From JBPEWY01 sp052032225 (lineage in GTDB: Bacteria > Bacteroidota > Bacteroidia > Flavobacteriales > Flavobacteriaceae), in assembly GCA_052032225.1 (NCBI GenBank), contig JBPEWY010000034.1:1-64000 (forward strand): a stretch of DNA of 64,000 nt. The letters are read 5' to 3'. The notes under the pieces were generated by a model. The model was not told where the DNA came from. It did not search any database and was given only the letters and a program-made list of their open reading frames with translations. The translations under genes were made by a program, and so were the position numbers. Of this stretch, positions 33,059 to 41,554 are shown one piece after another (the first letter of the stretch is position 1; every line of letters begins with the position of its first letter).

Positions 33059-33880
33059 ATGAGAAGAATATATTTAGTAGTAACTGTTTTATTAACTGTT
33101 TTTTTAATAGAGAGTTGCGCTACCAATCCGTTTACAGGTAAAAAAACAATGGCATTAGTACCAAACTCTCAATTATTACCCACTGCTTTTGAGCAATACA
33201 ACCAATTTTTAAATGAAAATAAGGTTGTTAAAGGTACAGCAGAAGCCGAAATGATTAAGCGCGTTGGAATGCGTATAGCTACTGCAGCAGAGAGATGGCT
33301 AAATGCTAATGGGTATCAAGGGTATTTAAAAGATTACAGATGGGAATTTAATTTGGTAGAAGATAAAGCTGTAAATGCATGGTGTATGCCGGGAGGAAAA
33401 ATAGTTTTTTATACTGGTATTTTACCTATTACTAAAAACGAAACAGGGGTAGCAGTAGTAATGGGGCACGAAGTAGCACATGCACTTGCCAATCACGGTC
33501 AGCAACGTATGAGCGCCGGACTGCTACAACAAATAGGAGCTGTAGCCGGGAATTTAGCAATTAAGGACGAAAAATCTAGAAATGCATTTAACCAAGCCTA
33601 CGGTATAGGTACTACAGTAGGAGGTATTTTACCGTTTAGTAGAAGTCATGAAACCGAAGCCGATAAAATTGGACTGTACTTAATGGCCATTGCTGGATAC
33701 AACCCGGACGAAGCTTATAAATTATGGGAACGAATGAAAGCTGCTTCCGGTGGTCAAACTCCACCAGAGTTTTTAAGCACGCACCCATCAACAGATTCTA
33801 GAATACAAAACTTAAAAGAATTGGCACCAAAGGCTAAAGCCGAAGCTAAGAAATTCGGGATAACATCCTTTAGAGAATAG
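33059..33880 (+). CDS. M48-family metalloprotease, lipoprotein (LoiP/BepA-like)
   Basis: The 273-residue lipoprotein (signal ending I-E-S-C, then A-T-N-P-F-T-G-K-K) is a zinc protease. The active site H137-E138-V-A-H141 and the third ligand in S-H-E-T-E-A-D-K-I-G are clear. Similar periplasmic M48 lipoproteins (LoiP, BepA) clear misfolded outer-membrane proteins. A hairpin terminator separates it from the MFS gene. Confidence 0.92.
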   Translation: MRRIYLVVTVLLTVFLIESCATNPFTGKKTMALVPNSQLLPTAFEQYNQFLNENKVVKGTAEAEMIKRVGMRIATAAERWLNANGYQGYLKDYRWEFNLVEDKAVNAWCMPGGKIVFYTGILPITKNETGVAVVMGHEVAHALANHGQQRMSAGLLQQIGAVAGNLAIKDEKSRNAFNQAYGIGTTVGGILPFSRSHETEADKIGLYLMAIAGYNPDEAYKLWERMKAASGGQTPPEFLSTHPSTDSRIQNLKELAPKAKAEAKKFGITSFRE

Positions 33881-33905
33881 CTTAAAAAATTTATTGTTAC
33901 TTTAG

Positions 33906-33935
33906 AAGCTGCTGTTTTTAACAAGCAGCTTTTTT
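33906..33935 (+). terminator. terminator after the M48 protease gene
   Basis: AAGCTGCT and AGCAGCTT flank a 10-nt loop and a T-run follows. Confidence 0.8.
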
Positions 33936-33949
33936 AATTGTAATAGTTT

Positions 33950-35275
33950 ATGAGAGAAGCATTAGCAAAAGGAAGTAAAAAATTACTAAATGCTTGGGCA
34001 TTTTATGATTGGGCCAATTCTGTGTATAGTTTGGTAATAGCATCGGCAATATTCCCAATTTATTACGGAGCTTTATTTAGAATGGCCGATGTAGAAAAAA
34101 TAGAAATATTTGGTGGTACCATTGCAAGAGCACCTTTAATAAGTTATGTTACTTCTGCTGCTTTTGTTGTAATAGCATTTATAACCCCGTTGCTTTCCGG
34201 AATTGCAGATTATTTAGGTAATAAACGTTTTTTTTTAAAGCTGTTTTGTTATCTGGGAGCACTATCTTGTATAGGGTTGTATTGGTTTACGTTAGAAAGT
34301 ATTTACGTTGGTCTTTTATTTTATTTCTTGGCTCTTATAGGTTTTTGGGTAAGTTATGCATTTAGCAACTCGTACCTTCCGGATATTGCTTACCCGGAAC
34401 AACAAGACAGAATTAGTGCTAAAGGATTTTCTCTTGGGTATATTGGGAGCGTTATTTTATTGCTGGTTAATTTATCGATGGTTTTAAAGCCTGATTTTTA
34501 TGGAATTACAGATATAGGTGAGCCTGCAGAAATTAAAGCTATGAAGTACTCTTTTATTTCTGTTGGAGTCTGGTGGATGCTATTTAGTCAATACACATTT
34601 TACTATTTACCCAAAGGCAATAAACAAGGCAATCCTACTACAAAAGTTTTGCTAAATGGTTTTAGAGAATTAAAATCAGTTTGGCAACAATTAAAAAAAC
34701 AAACCAAACTTAAACGTTATTTAGCAGCCTTTTTTGTTTACAGTATGGCGGTACAAACTGTAATGTTGGTTGCTACCTATTTTGGAGAAGAAGAAATTGC
34801 TTGGGGCTCTGATTCAGAACGCACAATGGGTCTTATTATTAGTATTTTAGTAATTCAGTTAGTAGCTATATCCGGAGCAACTATTACCGCGAGAGCATCA
34901 GAAAAATTTGGTAATATCATAACACTTATAGCAATTAATTTAGTATGGATTAGTATATGTATTTATGCCTACTTTGTTAAAACTCCAACACAATTTTATA
35001 TAGCTGCAGGATGTGTGGGTATGGTAATGGGGGCTATACAGGCATTGTCCAGATCTACCTATTCTAAATTTTTACCCGAAACTAAAGACACTACATCATT
35101 TTTTAGCTTTTTCGAAGTATCAGAAAAAATAGGAATAATTATAGGAACTTTTTTATATGGTTTAGTAGCGCAACTTACCGGAAGCATGAGAAACTCTGTG
35201 CTGTTTTTAGGAATATTTTTTATGCTTGGCGTAGTATTGCTTTTTAGAGTAAAAAAGACCGAAAAAGCAGCTTAA
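33950..35275 (+). CDS. MFS transporter, UMF1/Atg22-like
   Basis: The 441-residue protein has 12 predicted membrane helices and the UMF1-family features W-A-F-Y-D-W-A-N-S-V-Y and R-I-S-A-K-G-F-S-L-G-Y-I-G in the first half and G-A-I-Q-A-L-S-R-S-T-Y-S in the second. Relatives may export amino acids, but bacterial substrates are mostly unknown. It begins 69 nt after the protease with a terminator between. Confidence 0.85.
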   Translation: MREALAKGSKKLLNAWAFYDWANSVYSLVIASAIFPIYYGALFRMADVEKIEIFGGTIARAPLISYVTSAAFVVIAFITPLLSGIADYLGNKRFFLKLFCYLGALSCIGLYWFTLESIYVGLLFYFLALIGFWVSYAFSNSYLPDIAYPEQQDRISAKGFSLGYIGSVILLLVNLSMVLKPDFYGITDIGEPAEIKAMKYSFISVGVWWMLFSQYTFYYLPKGNKQGNPTTKVLLNGFRELKSVWQQLKKQTKLKRYLAAFFVYSMAVQTVMLVATYFGEEEIAWGSDSERTMGLIISILVIQLVAISGATITARASEKFGNIITLIAINLVWISICIYAYFVKTPTQFYIAAGCVGMVMGAIQALSRSTYSKFLPETKDTTSFFSFFEVSEKIGIIIGTFLYGLVAQLTGSMRNSVLFLGIFFMLGVVLLFRVKKTEKAA

Positions 35276-35371
35276 AAATTAAGTTACTCGCTTTTTTATG
35301 AAGTTAAACGATTAATTTTAACATAGTTAGTAAAAAAATGGGTAAGTTTATGGTCGAGAAAACTATATGAA

Positions 35372-35860
35372 ATGACCACCAAAACCTATTGGTTAAGCTT
35401 AATTATTGTAATTGGCTTAACAATTACTTCATGCTCGTCTGATTCTGTAGACGAAGAACTAACCAATCAAACCTTAAAAAAAAGCATTTCTTTTGAAGCT
35501 AAACTAAACGGAATACCCTTTAAAGCAGACGAGGTAACAGTAACAATAGATAATAATATTATACATATTGTTGCCAAAAGAATAGAAAATAATCAAACAA
35601 TATTTTTAACAGTAGCAACAACAGAAGGAAACCATCTTAAATTAGGAGATTCTGATGAGAACCCAAACAATAATGTTGCAGGCTTTTTAGTAGATTCTGA
35701 AGGGTTTGTAACCAGTAATGTTAATGCTACAACAGGAGAAGTTAACTTTTTGGTAAACAATAGTAAAGAGCAATTATTTGAGGGAACATTTTTCTTTGCT
35801 GCCAGCAATGTAAACAATCAGTACATTACTGTTACAGAAGGTAAGTTTAAGAAAGATTAA
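35372..35860 (+). CDS. DUF6252-type lipoprotein
   Basis: The 162-residue lipoprotein (signal ending I-T-S-C-S-S-D-S) has the DUF6252 layout: an F-E-A-K-L-N-G-I-P-F-K-A strand pair after the lipid anchor, repeated beta strands and the ending F-E-G-T-F-F-F-A-A-S-N with G-K-F-K. These small calycin-like surface proteins are abundant in Flavobacteriaceae without known function. Monocistronic. Confidence 0.75.
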   Translation: MTTKTYWLSLIIVIGLTITSCSSDSVDEELTNQTLKKSISFEAKLNGIPFKADEVTVTIDNNIIHIVAKRIENNQTIFLTVATTEGNHLKLGDSDENPNNNVAGFLVDSEGFVTSNVNATTGEVNFLVNNSKEQLFEGTFFFAASNVNNQYITVTEGKFKKD

Positions 35861-35883
35861 TAGCACTATAATCCTTCAAAGTG

Positions 35884-35918
35884 AAAGAAACCGCTTCTAA
35901 TTTAGAAGCGGTTTCTTA
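35884..35918. terminator. bidirectional terminator between the DUF6252 and DUF2807 genes
   Basis: AGAAACCGCTTCT and AGAAGCGGTTTCT form a 13-bp stem over an AATTT-type loop between the convergent genes ending at 35860 and 35923. Confidence 0.85.
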
Positions 35919-35922
35919 GTTT

Positions 35923-36651
35923 TTAATATTCTGAAACGTCTCCAGAGCCTGAAACTTTGGCATCTTTGCGTTTTGGGTTTCCCTTGTAAGTTATATCTCC
36001 CGAACCCGAAACACGAGCAACTAACTCATTAGATACATTTACACTAATATCTCCCGAACCCGAAACGGCAGCTTCTACATTTTCGGCTTTTAGATCGAGT
36101 GCATAAATATCTCCAGACCCAGAAATTTTGGCGTTAAGAGTATTGGTGTTTCCGTTAAGTTTAATATCTCCTGAACCGGCTACACCTACCTTTACATTTT
36201 CTGCATCTATAGCTAACTCAATATCTCCAGACCCAGCCAAACTTGTTTTAAAATTTGAAGCTTTAATAGGAGCTTTGCCAATAACATCTCCTGATCCTGC
36301 TAAAGATACGCTGCTTAAGCTTGTAAAAGGTACAGTTACCGTTATTGTTTTATTCCAACTTGGACGTAAATTATAACCTTTTTCTACTTTAATTTTTAGA
36401 ACGTTATTTTCTACTTCGGTAATTAAATGTTCTAATAAATTTTCTTCTCCTTTAACGGTTATTGTGCCCTCATCACCACTTACTAAAAGTACATCAAAAA
36501 AACCTGCCACAGCAACACCGTCATAATCAGGTGTATTTCTGTTTTCTGTAATTACTTTGCCGTTGCCTTTTACTTTCTTTCCTCCCCAAAATTGTGCACT
36601 GCTTATGTTTGCTATAAAGAGAGCGATTATTAAAATTGATATTTTTTTCAT
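35923..36651 (-). CDS. head GIN domain (DUF2807) beta-solenoid protein
   Basis: The 242-residue secreted protein (signal M-K-K-I-S-I-L-I-I-A-L-F-I-A) has the G-N-G-K-V-I-T-E-N-R opening and nine G-S-G-D/S-G-S-G-D turns spaced about 16-22 residues along a beta-solenoid. It differs from the DUF2807 lipoprotein at 11456-12175 in lacking a lipid anchor and in using Gly-Ser-Gly-Asp turns. It is last in the operon ECF sigma - anti-sigma - DUF4097-like - DUF2807. Confidence 0.85.
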   Translation of the reverse strand: MKKISILIIALFIANISSAQFWGGKKVKGNGKVITENRNTPDYDGVAVAGFFDVLLVSGDEGTITVKGEENLLEHLITEVENNVLKIKVEKGYNLRPSWNKTITVTVPFTSLSSVSLAGSGDVIGKAPIKASNFKTSLAGSGDIELAIDAENVKVGVAGSGDIKLNGNTNTLNAKISGSGDIYALDLKAENVEAAVSGSGDISVNVSNELVARVSGSGDITYKGNPKRKDAKVSGSGDVSEY

Positions 36652-36665
36652 TTTTATATAGTTAT

Positions 36666-37736
36666 TTAGTTTTTATATAGTGTTACACCGCCATAAGAGC
36701 TTTTAATAGTTACTGTATTATTGTTTTTACTCTTGTAATAACCTTCGTATTTTTTGTTGTTATATTTTTCGTAACGGTTTATGTACTCAAAATCATTTTC
36801 ACCATTAAAACCACCATAACTTAATTGTATGTTAAACGAAAAGCTATAATCAGGGCTAAAGCCAATTTTAATACCGGTATATTCTGATTGAATAGTTACA
36901 TTACCGGCAGCTGCTGTAAGCTGTTGTATTTTTAAAGAACCATAATCTGCGTTTATAGATACATTACCAGAAACAGTTCCTAATCGAGTGGTTAGGTAAT
37001 CTCCTTGTCCTTTAATGTTATTAAGCGCATCTACTTTTAAGCTACCGTAATCACAGTTATACTCTAGGTTTTTTACGCTGTTAATTTTAGAGCCTGTATA
37101 GTCTGCATTAAGTTTAATGTTTTCGGCTTTTTCTATGGTAAATCCGGAATAGTCTGCATTAATGCTAGCGCTTTTCACGTATTCAATTATACTGTTAGAG
37201 GTGTAATCAAAAGATAATGTGTTGTTGTCTGCCATTAACGATCCTATGTCTAATTTACCGTAATCACAATTAATGTTTGCTTTGCCTTGTAATTTGTTTA
37301 AATGAATTGCACCATAATTATTATCTAAATCAACACTATTAGTTACCGGAACTTTAACAGTATAGTTAATTTTCATGCTTACATTATTATTTTTACTCCA
37401 TCCCCAATTCTTTTTTTCGAAAACGGTTTTGGCGCTAACCATACTTTTAGAAGCATCAAAGACTACGTCAATTTCATCTAATTTTTTCTTGACTTTCTCT
37501 TCGTTGTTACCATTAGTTTGAATATGAACTTCTATAACCACTTTATTTTCTGTCCATGAGGTTACATGTAAATTTCCGTAGCTGTTATTAATTTTTAAAA
37601 GGGCATCGGCATTTACGTTATACTCTTTTTTAATTTTTTTCTCTTTAGTGTATTTTCCTTTAAATCCATTGTTGGCAATAGCTAAAGAAGGAATAAAACA
37701 CGCAATAAAAAGTATTTTATACATTATTGTTTTCAT
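36666..37736 (-). CDS. DUF4097-like exported beta-solenoid protein
   Basis: The 356-residue protein has a signal peptide and a long repetitive beta-rich body in which N/C-D-Y-G/T/S or S-S/E-Y-G/T recurs about every 18 residues (N-N-Y-G, C-D-Y-G, F-D-Y-T, A-D-Y-S, C-D-Y-G, A-D-Y-G), each at a solenoid turn. The N-terminal 60 residues (N-A-D-A-L-L-K-I-N-N-S-Y-G) are DUF4097-like. It overlaps the end of the anti-sigma gene by 20 nt; a second start at 37724 would shorten that to 8 nt. Function is unknown. Confidence 0.75.
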   Translation of the reverse strand: MKTIMYKILFIACFIPSLAIANNGFKGKYTKEKKIKKEYNVNADALLKINNSYGNLHVTSWTENKVVIEVHIQTNGNNEEKVKKKLDEIDVVFDASKSMVSAKTVFEKKNWGWSKNNNVSMKINYTVKVPVTNSVDLDNNYGAIHLNKLQGKANINCDYGKLDIGSLMADNNTLSFDYTSNSIIEYVKSASINADYSGFTIEKAENIKLNADYTGSKINSVKNLEYNCDYGSLKVDALNNIKGQGDYLTTRLGTVSGNVSINADYGSLKIQQLTAAAGNVTIQSEYTGIKIGFSPDYSFSFNIQLSYGGFNGENDFEYINRYEKYNNKKYEGYYKSKNNNTVTIKSSYGGVTLYKN

Positions 37737-38268
37737 CTGTTACGCTTTTTAATTGTTTAACTTGTTTAATGTTTTCTAAAACATCTTGTAATAAATTTAT
37801 TCTGGTTTGAAAGTTGGTAATCATAGCATTCAGTAATAATTGTGGATTACCACCATTAGCTAAATCTTGTTCTAATTTTTTGTAATCTGCTTGTAGTTTT
37901 TGTAACGATTTTATGGCATCTGCTACTAAAACTTGAGTTTCTGGCGTAGCTTCTGCTTTAATTTGCTCTAACTGTTGTTCTATTTGAGCTGTAAAGTAAA
38001 ACTCTGCCTGAACAACTTCTGGCGGAGCAGCTGTGTCTAAAGTATTATCATTGTTTATAAATGTACTTAAGCCGGCAGTTATTAATAAAGCAACAGATGC
38101 TGCTATTGCTAAATAGGTTACCCAAGTTCTCTTTACCCTGTTAGTTCCATAACTTTTACCAGTATTGAGCTTTTGCAAAAACCGTTCTTCGTGTCCCTTT
38201 TGGGGCTCGGCAAAATCAAAATGCTCATTCAGCTCGTTAAACAGGTTATGTAAATTGTCGTTATTCAT
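37717..38268 (-). CDS. putative anti-sigma factor
   Basis: The 183-residue protein has an N-terminal cytoplasmic segment (residues 1-45, with F-N-E-L-N-E-H-F-D-F-A), one membrane helix (about 49-69) and a helical, coiled-coil-prone C-terminal domain in the periplasm. It overlaps the ECF sigma stop by 4 nt. This fits an anti-sigma factor, although no ASD motif is seen. The periplasmic helix may receive a signal from the solenoid proteins encoded next. Confidence 0.75.
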   Translation of the reverse strand: MNNDNLHNLFNELNEHFDFAEPQKGHEERFLQKLNTGKSYGTNRVKRTWVTYLAIAASVALLITAGLSTFINNDNTLDTAAPPEVVQAEFYFTAQIEQQLEQIKAEATPETQVLVADAIKSLQKLQADYKKLEQDLANGGNPQLLLNAMITNFQTRINLLQDVLENIKQVKQLKSVTDENNNV

Positions 38269-38822
38269 GATGTTAATACTTGTAATTTTTTTCGTAAATG
38301 TTCTTTAGCCCGAGAAATTGTTGTTCTGCAGTTGGCGTAACTAATCCCCATTATTTGTGCAATTTCTTCATAATCATATCCTTCAATTAAATGCAAGGTC
38401 AAAGAAACTCGGTAGTTATCTTTAAGTGTATTCATAATCTGTAAAACCTTTCGAGCCTGAACGTCTGCAGATTCATCACTCAAGTTAACAGCTTCGTTTT
38501 CTTCAACCTTGTACATTACGTGCTCTAGTGGCACTACATTGTATTTACTTTTTTTACGATACTGCTGTATACTGTTATTAATAACAATTCGTTTTAGCCA
38601 AGCTCCAAAAGAAACTTCTCTACTAAAAGAGTGCAACTTATTAAAGGCACTTAAAAAAGATTCTTGCATTACATCTTCGGCTTCTAATTCATCTTTTACA
38701 ATTCGTAAAGCTGTATTATACATTGCTTTATAATACCTTTTATATAGCTGCATTTGTGCACTAGTGTTGTTTTGCAAACACAACTCTATTAGCTGGTTAG
38801 TATTTTCAGTATCTGGGCTCAA
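38265..38822 (-). CDS. ECF-family RNA polymerase sigma factor
   Basis: The 185-residue protein has ECF region 2 (D-V-M-Q-E-S-F-L-S-A-F and W-L-K-R-I-V-I-N-N) and region 4 (Y-R-V-S-L-T-L-H-L-I-E-G-Y-D-Y-E-E-I-A-Q-I-M-G split by the turn) motifs. It heads a four-gene minus-strand operon with its anti-sigma-like partner and two solenoid proteins, and is divergent from lon. Confidence 0.93.
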   Translation of the reverse strand: MSPDTENTNQLIELCLQNNTSAQMQLYKRYYKAMYNTALRIVKDELEAEDVMQESFLSAFNKLHSFSREVSFGAWLKRIVINNSIQQYRKKSKYNVVPLEHVMYKVEENEAVNLSDESADVQARKVLQIMNTLKDNYRVSLTLHLIEGYDYEEIAQIMGISYANCRTTISRAKEHLRKKLQVLTS

Positions 38823-38915
38823 AAGGTGTAATTTGTTATAAAGATGACCAATTTTTTGCTTTGTTACACTTTACTTTAAAAAATACAGAAATCTAAGTGA
38901 GTATAAAGGCTTAGT

Positions 38916-38931
38916 TGGCACAACTATTGCC
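38916..38931 (+). promoter_or_regulatory. sigma-54-like (-24/-12) promoter upstream of lon
   Basis: TTGGCAC-N5-TTGCC with GG at 38917-38918 and GC at 38929-38930, exactly ten bases apart, fits the sigma-54 consensus. It predicts a start site near 38942. The same bases also form a dyad (TTGGCA, seven bases, TGCCAA), so an operator for a repressor is the alternative reading. The nearest ATG for lon is over 100 nt downstream. Confidence 0.5.
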
Positions 38932-38960
38932 AAAATAAAGCGTACTATAAACAAGAAATA

Positions 38961-39038
38961 ACTGTAAAATAGCTGGTTTAGAGCATGTAGCAGAGCTTTT
39001 AATAGAAGCTACCTGTGAGTAATAGCTTATTTTACAGT
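38961..39038 (+). promoter_or_regulatory. long leader hairpin in front of lon
   Basis: ACTGTAAAATA (38961-38971) pairs perfectly with TATTTTACAGT (39028-39038), extended by GCT/AGC across a one-base bulge. Inside it GTAGC (38987-38991) pairs with GCTAC (39008-39012), in competition with AGCTT (38994-38998)/AAGCT (39006-39010). The hairpin ends 24 nt before ATG 39063. It might be a 5' UTR element of lon or a separate small RNA. Confidence 0.5.
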
Positions 39039-39062
39039 GACAGAATGACTGAAAAAGAACCT

Positions 39063-41513
39063 ATGAAAAAAACTAAGTTTTTAAATATTGACACATTGTC
39101 ATTTCAATCCATCGATCAAGAAGCAGACTTAATCCCGCTTATGACACCAGAAGATGAAGCAGAAATGAACAACGAACAATTGCCAAATACATTACCCATA
39201 TTACCGTTAAGAAACACGGTATTATTTCCGGGAGTAGTTATACCAATTACAGCCGGAAGAGATAAATCTATTGCATTAATTAAAGATGCTAACAATGGTA
39301 GTAAGGTAATTGGTGTTGTTTCTCAAAAAGATGAACGAGTAGAAGACCCTTCTGTTGAAGATATTCATACCTTAGGTACTGTAGCACGTATTTTAAGAGT
39401 CTTGCAAATGCCCGACGGCAATACTACTATTATAATTCAAGGAAAAAAACGATTTGAAGTAGCCGAGGTACTTACTACAGAACCTTACATGAACGCTACC
39501 ATTAGAGAGGTAGAAGAAACTAAACCTGCTCAGGATGACCGTGAGTTTAACGCCATAATAGAATCTATTAAAGATTTGGCGCTTCAAATCATTAAAGAAA
39601 ATCCTAACATACCAAGCGAAGCTGCATTTGCTATAAAAAATATAGAAAGCAACTCTTTTTTAATCAATTTTGTGTGCTCTAACATGAACCTTTCGGTTCA
39701 AGAAAAACAAGAGCTTTTAGCAATAAACGATTTAGAAGAACGTGCTCTTGCAACATTAAAACACATGAATTTAGAGTTGCAAAAGCTGGCTTTAAAAAAC
39801 GATATTCAATCTAAAGTTCGCCATGATTTAGATCAGCAACAGCGTGAATACTTCTTGTACCAACAAATGAAAACCATTCAGGAAGAATTAGGAGGAACCT
39901 CGTATGAGCAAGAAGTAGAAGAAATGCGCGAAAAGGCTAAAGCCAAAAAATGGAGTAAAAAAGTAGCAGAGCATTTTGATAAAGAACTGGCCAAGCTACA
40001 GCGCATGAATCCGCAAGTAGCAGAATATTCAATTCAGCGTAATTATTTAGAGTTGTTTTTAGACTTACCTTGGAATGAGTATTCTGAAGATAATTTTGAT
40101 TTAAAGCGAGCTCAGAAAATTTTAGATAGAGACCATTACGGGTTAGAAGACGTAAAAAAGAGAATTATAGAATATTTAGCTGTGCTAAAACTAAGAGGCG
40201 ATATGCGTTCGCCAATTCTTTGCCTTTATGGTCCTCCGGGTGTGGGTAAAACATCCTTAGGAAAATCTATTGCCGAAGCTTTAGGCAGAGAATACGTTAG
40301 AATGTCTTTAGGAGGTTTGCGCGATGAAGCCGAAATACGAGGGCACAGAAAAACATATATTGGTGCAATGCCGGGAAGAATTCTTCAGAACATGAAGAAG
40401 GCTGGCACCAGCAACCCTGTTTTTGTTTTAGATGAGATAGATAAATTAAGCGTAAGCCATAGCGGAGACCCATCGTCTGCAATGCTAGAGGTGTTAGACC
40501 CTGAGCAAAACACAGAATTTTACGATAATTTCTTAGAGATGGGGTATGACCTCTCTAAAGTGCTTTTTGTTGCTACGGCAAATAACCTTTCTACAATTCA
40601 GCCGGCATTGCGCGACAGAATGGAAATTATAAATGTTACCGGTTATACCATAGAAGAAAAAGTAGAGATTGCTAAGCGACACTTACTACCAAAGCTTCTT
40701 AAAGAACACGGCTTAACAAAAGAACATTTAAAAATCAGAAAAGCGCAATTAGAAAAAATAATAGAAGGGTATACCCGTGAGTCTGGTGTGAGAGGGCTAG
40801 AGAAGCAGCTGGCAAAAATGGTGCGCCATGCAGCAAAATCAATTGCCATGGAAGAAACCTATAATGTTACAGTAACAGACCAAGACATTAAAGAGGTTTT
40901 AGGTGCACCAAAATTAGAAAGAGATAAATATGAGAACAACGAGGTAGCCGGTGTAGTTACCGGGTTGGCGTGGACAAGTGTTGGGGGCGATATATTATTT
41001 ATAGAATCTATATTATCTAAGGGAAAAGGTAATTTATCTATTACCGGAAACTTAGGCCAAGTAATGAAAGAATCTGCTACAATTGCCCTTAAGTACATAA
41101 AATCTAATGCAGAAAAACTTGGCATAAACCCAGACGTATTTAGCAAGTATGATGTACACATACACGTGCCGGAAGGAGCTACACCAAAAGATGGTCCGAG
41201 TGCCGGAATTACAATGCTAACATCGTTAGTTTCTTTATTTACTCAACGTAAGGTTAAAAAGAGTATAGCAATGACCGGAGAGATTACCTTACGTGGTAAA
41301 GTATTACCGGTTGGTGGTATTAAAGAGAAAATTTTAGCTGCAAAAAGAGCCAGAATAAAAGAAATTATTTTGTGTGAAGAAAACAGAAGAGATATAGAAG
41401 AAATTAAACCAGAATATATTAAAGGACTTAAGTTTCATTATGTAACCGAAATGAGCGAGGTGATAGATATTGCTGTTACAAAACAAAAGGTAAAAAATGC
41501 CAAAAAATTATAA
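39063..41513 (+). CDS. lon: ATP-dependent protease Lon (endopeptidase La)
   Basis: Lon degrades misfolded and regulatory proteins. ATG 39063 gives 816 residues and the usual flavobacterial N terminus (M-K-K-T-K-F-L-N-I-D); ATG 39045 is possible, while GTG 39015 lies inside the leader hairpin. Domains: N-terminal LAN domain (I-L-P-L-R-N-T-V-L-F-P-G-V), AAA+ with Walker A G-P-P-G-V-G-K-T-S and Walker B F-V-L-D-E-I-D-K, and a C-terminal Ser-Lys protease domain with nucleophile S713 in D-G-P-S-A-G. It is divergent from the ECF sigma operon and followed by cmk after 41 nt. Confidence 0.96.
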   Translation: MKKTKFLNIDTLSFQSIDQEADLIPLMTPEDEAEMNNEQLPNTLPILPLRNTVLFPGVVIPITAGRDKSIALIKDANNGSKVIGVVSQKDERVEDPSVEDIHTLGTVARILRVLQMPDGNTTIIIQGKKRFEVAEVLTTEPYMNATIREVEETKPAQDDREFNAIIESIKDLALQIIKENPNIPSEAAFAIKNIESNSFLINFVCSNMNLSVQEKQELLAINDLEERALATLKHMNLELQKLALKNDIQSKVRHDLDQQQREYFLYQQMKTIQEELGGTSYEQEVEEMREKAKAKKWSKKVAEHFDKELAKLQRMNPQVAEYSIQRNYLELFLDLPWNEYSEDNFDLKRAQKILDRDHYGLEDVKKRIIEYLAVLKLRGDMRSPILCLYGPPGVGKTSLGKSIAEALGREYVRMSLGGLRDEAEIRGHRKTYIGAMPGRILQNMKKAGTSNPVFVLDEIDKLSVSHSGDPSSAMLEVLDPEQNTEFYDNFLEMGYDLSKVLFVATANNLSTIQPALRDRMEIINVTGYTIEEKVEIAKRHLLPKLLKEHGLTKEHLKIRKAQLEKIIEGYTRESGVRGLEKQLAKMVRHAAKSIAMEETYNVTVTDQDIKEVLGAPKLERDKYENNEVAGVVTGLAWTSVGGDILFIESILSKGKGNLSITGNLGQVMKESATIALKYIKSNAEKLGINPDVFSKYDVHIHVPEGATPKDGPSAGITMLTSLVSLFTQRKVKKSIAMTGEITLRGKVLPVGGIKEKILAAKRARIKEIILCEENRRDIEEIKPEYIKGLKFHYVTEMSEVIDIAVTKQKVKNAKKL

Positions 41514-41554
41514 GGGTATTTAGTACTTTGCAATCCTATTAATTTAAATCTTAA

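Noticed and set aside
39015..39062. Upstream GTG start for lon
   Set aside because: The codons from 39015 to 39044 lie in the 3' strand of the leader hairpin, and ATG 39063 gives the normal family N terminus.
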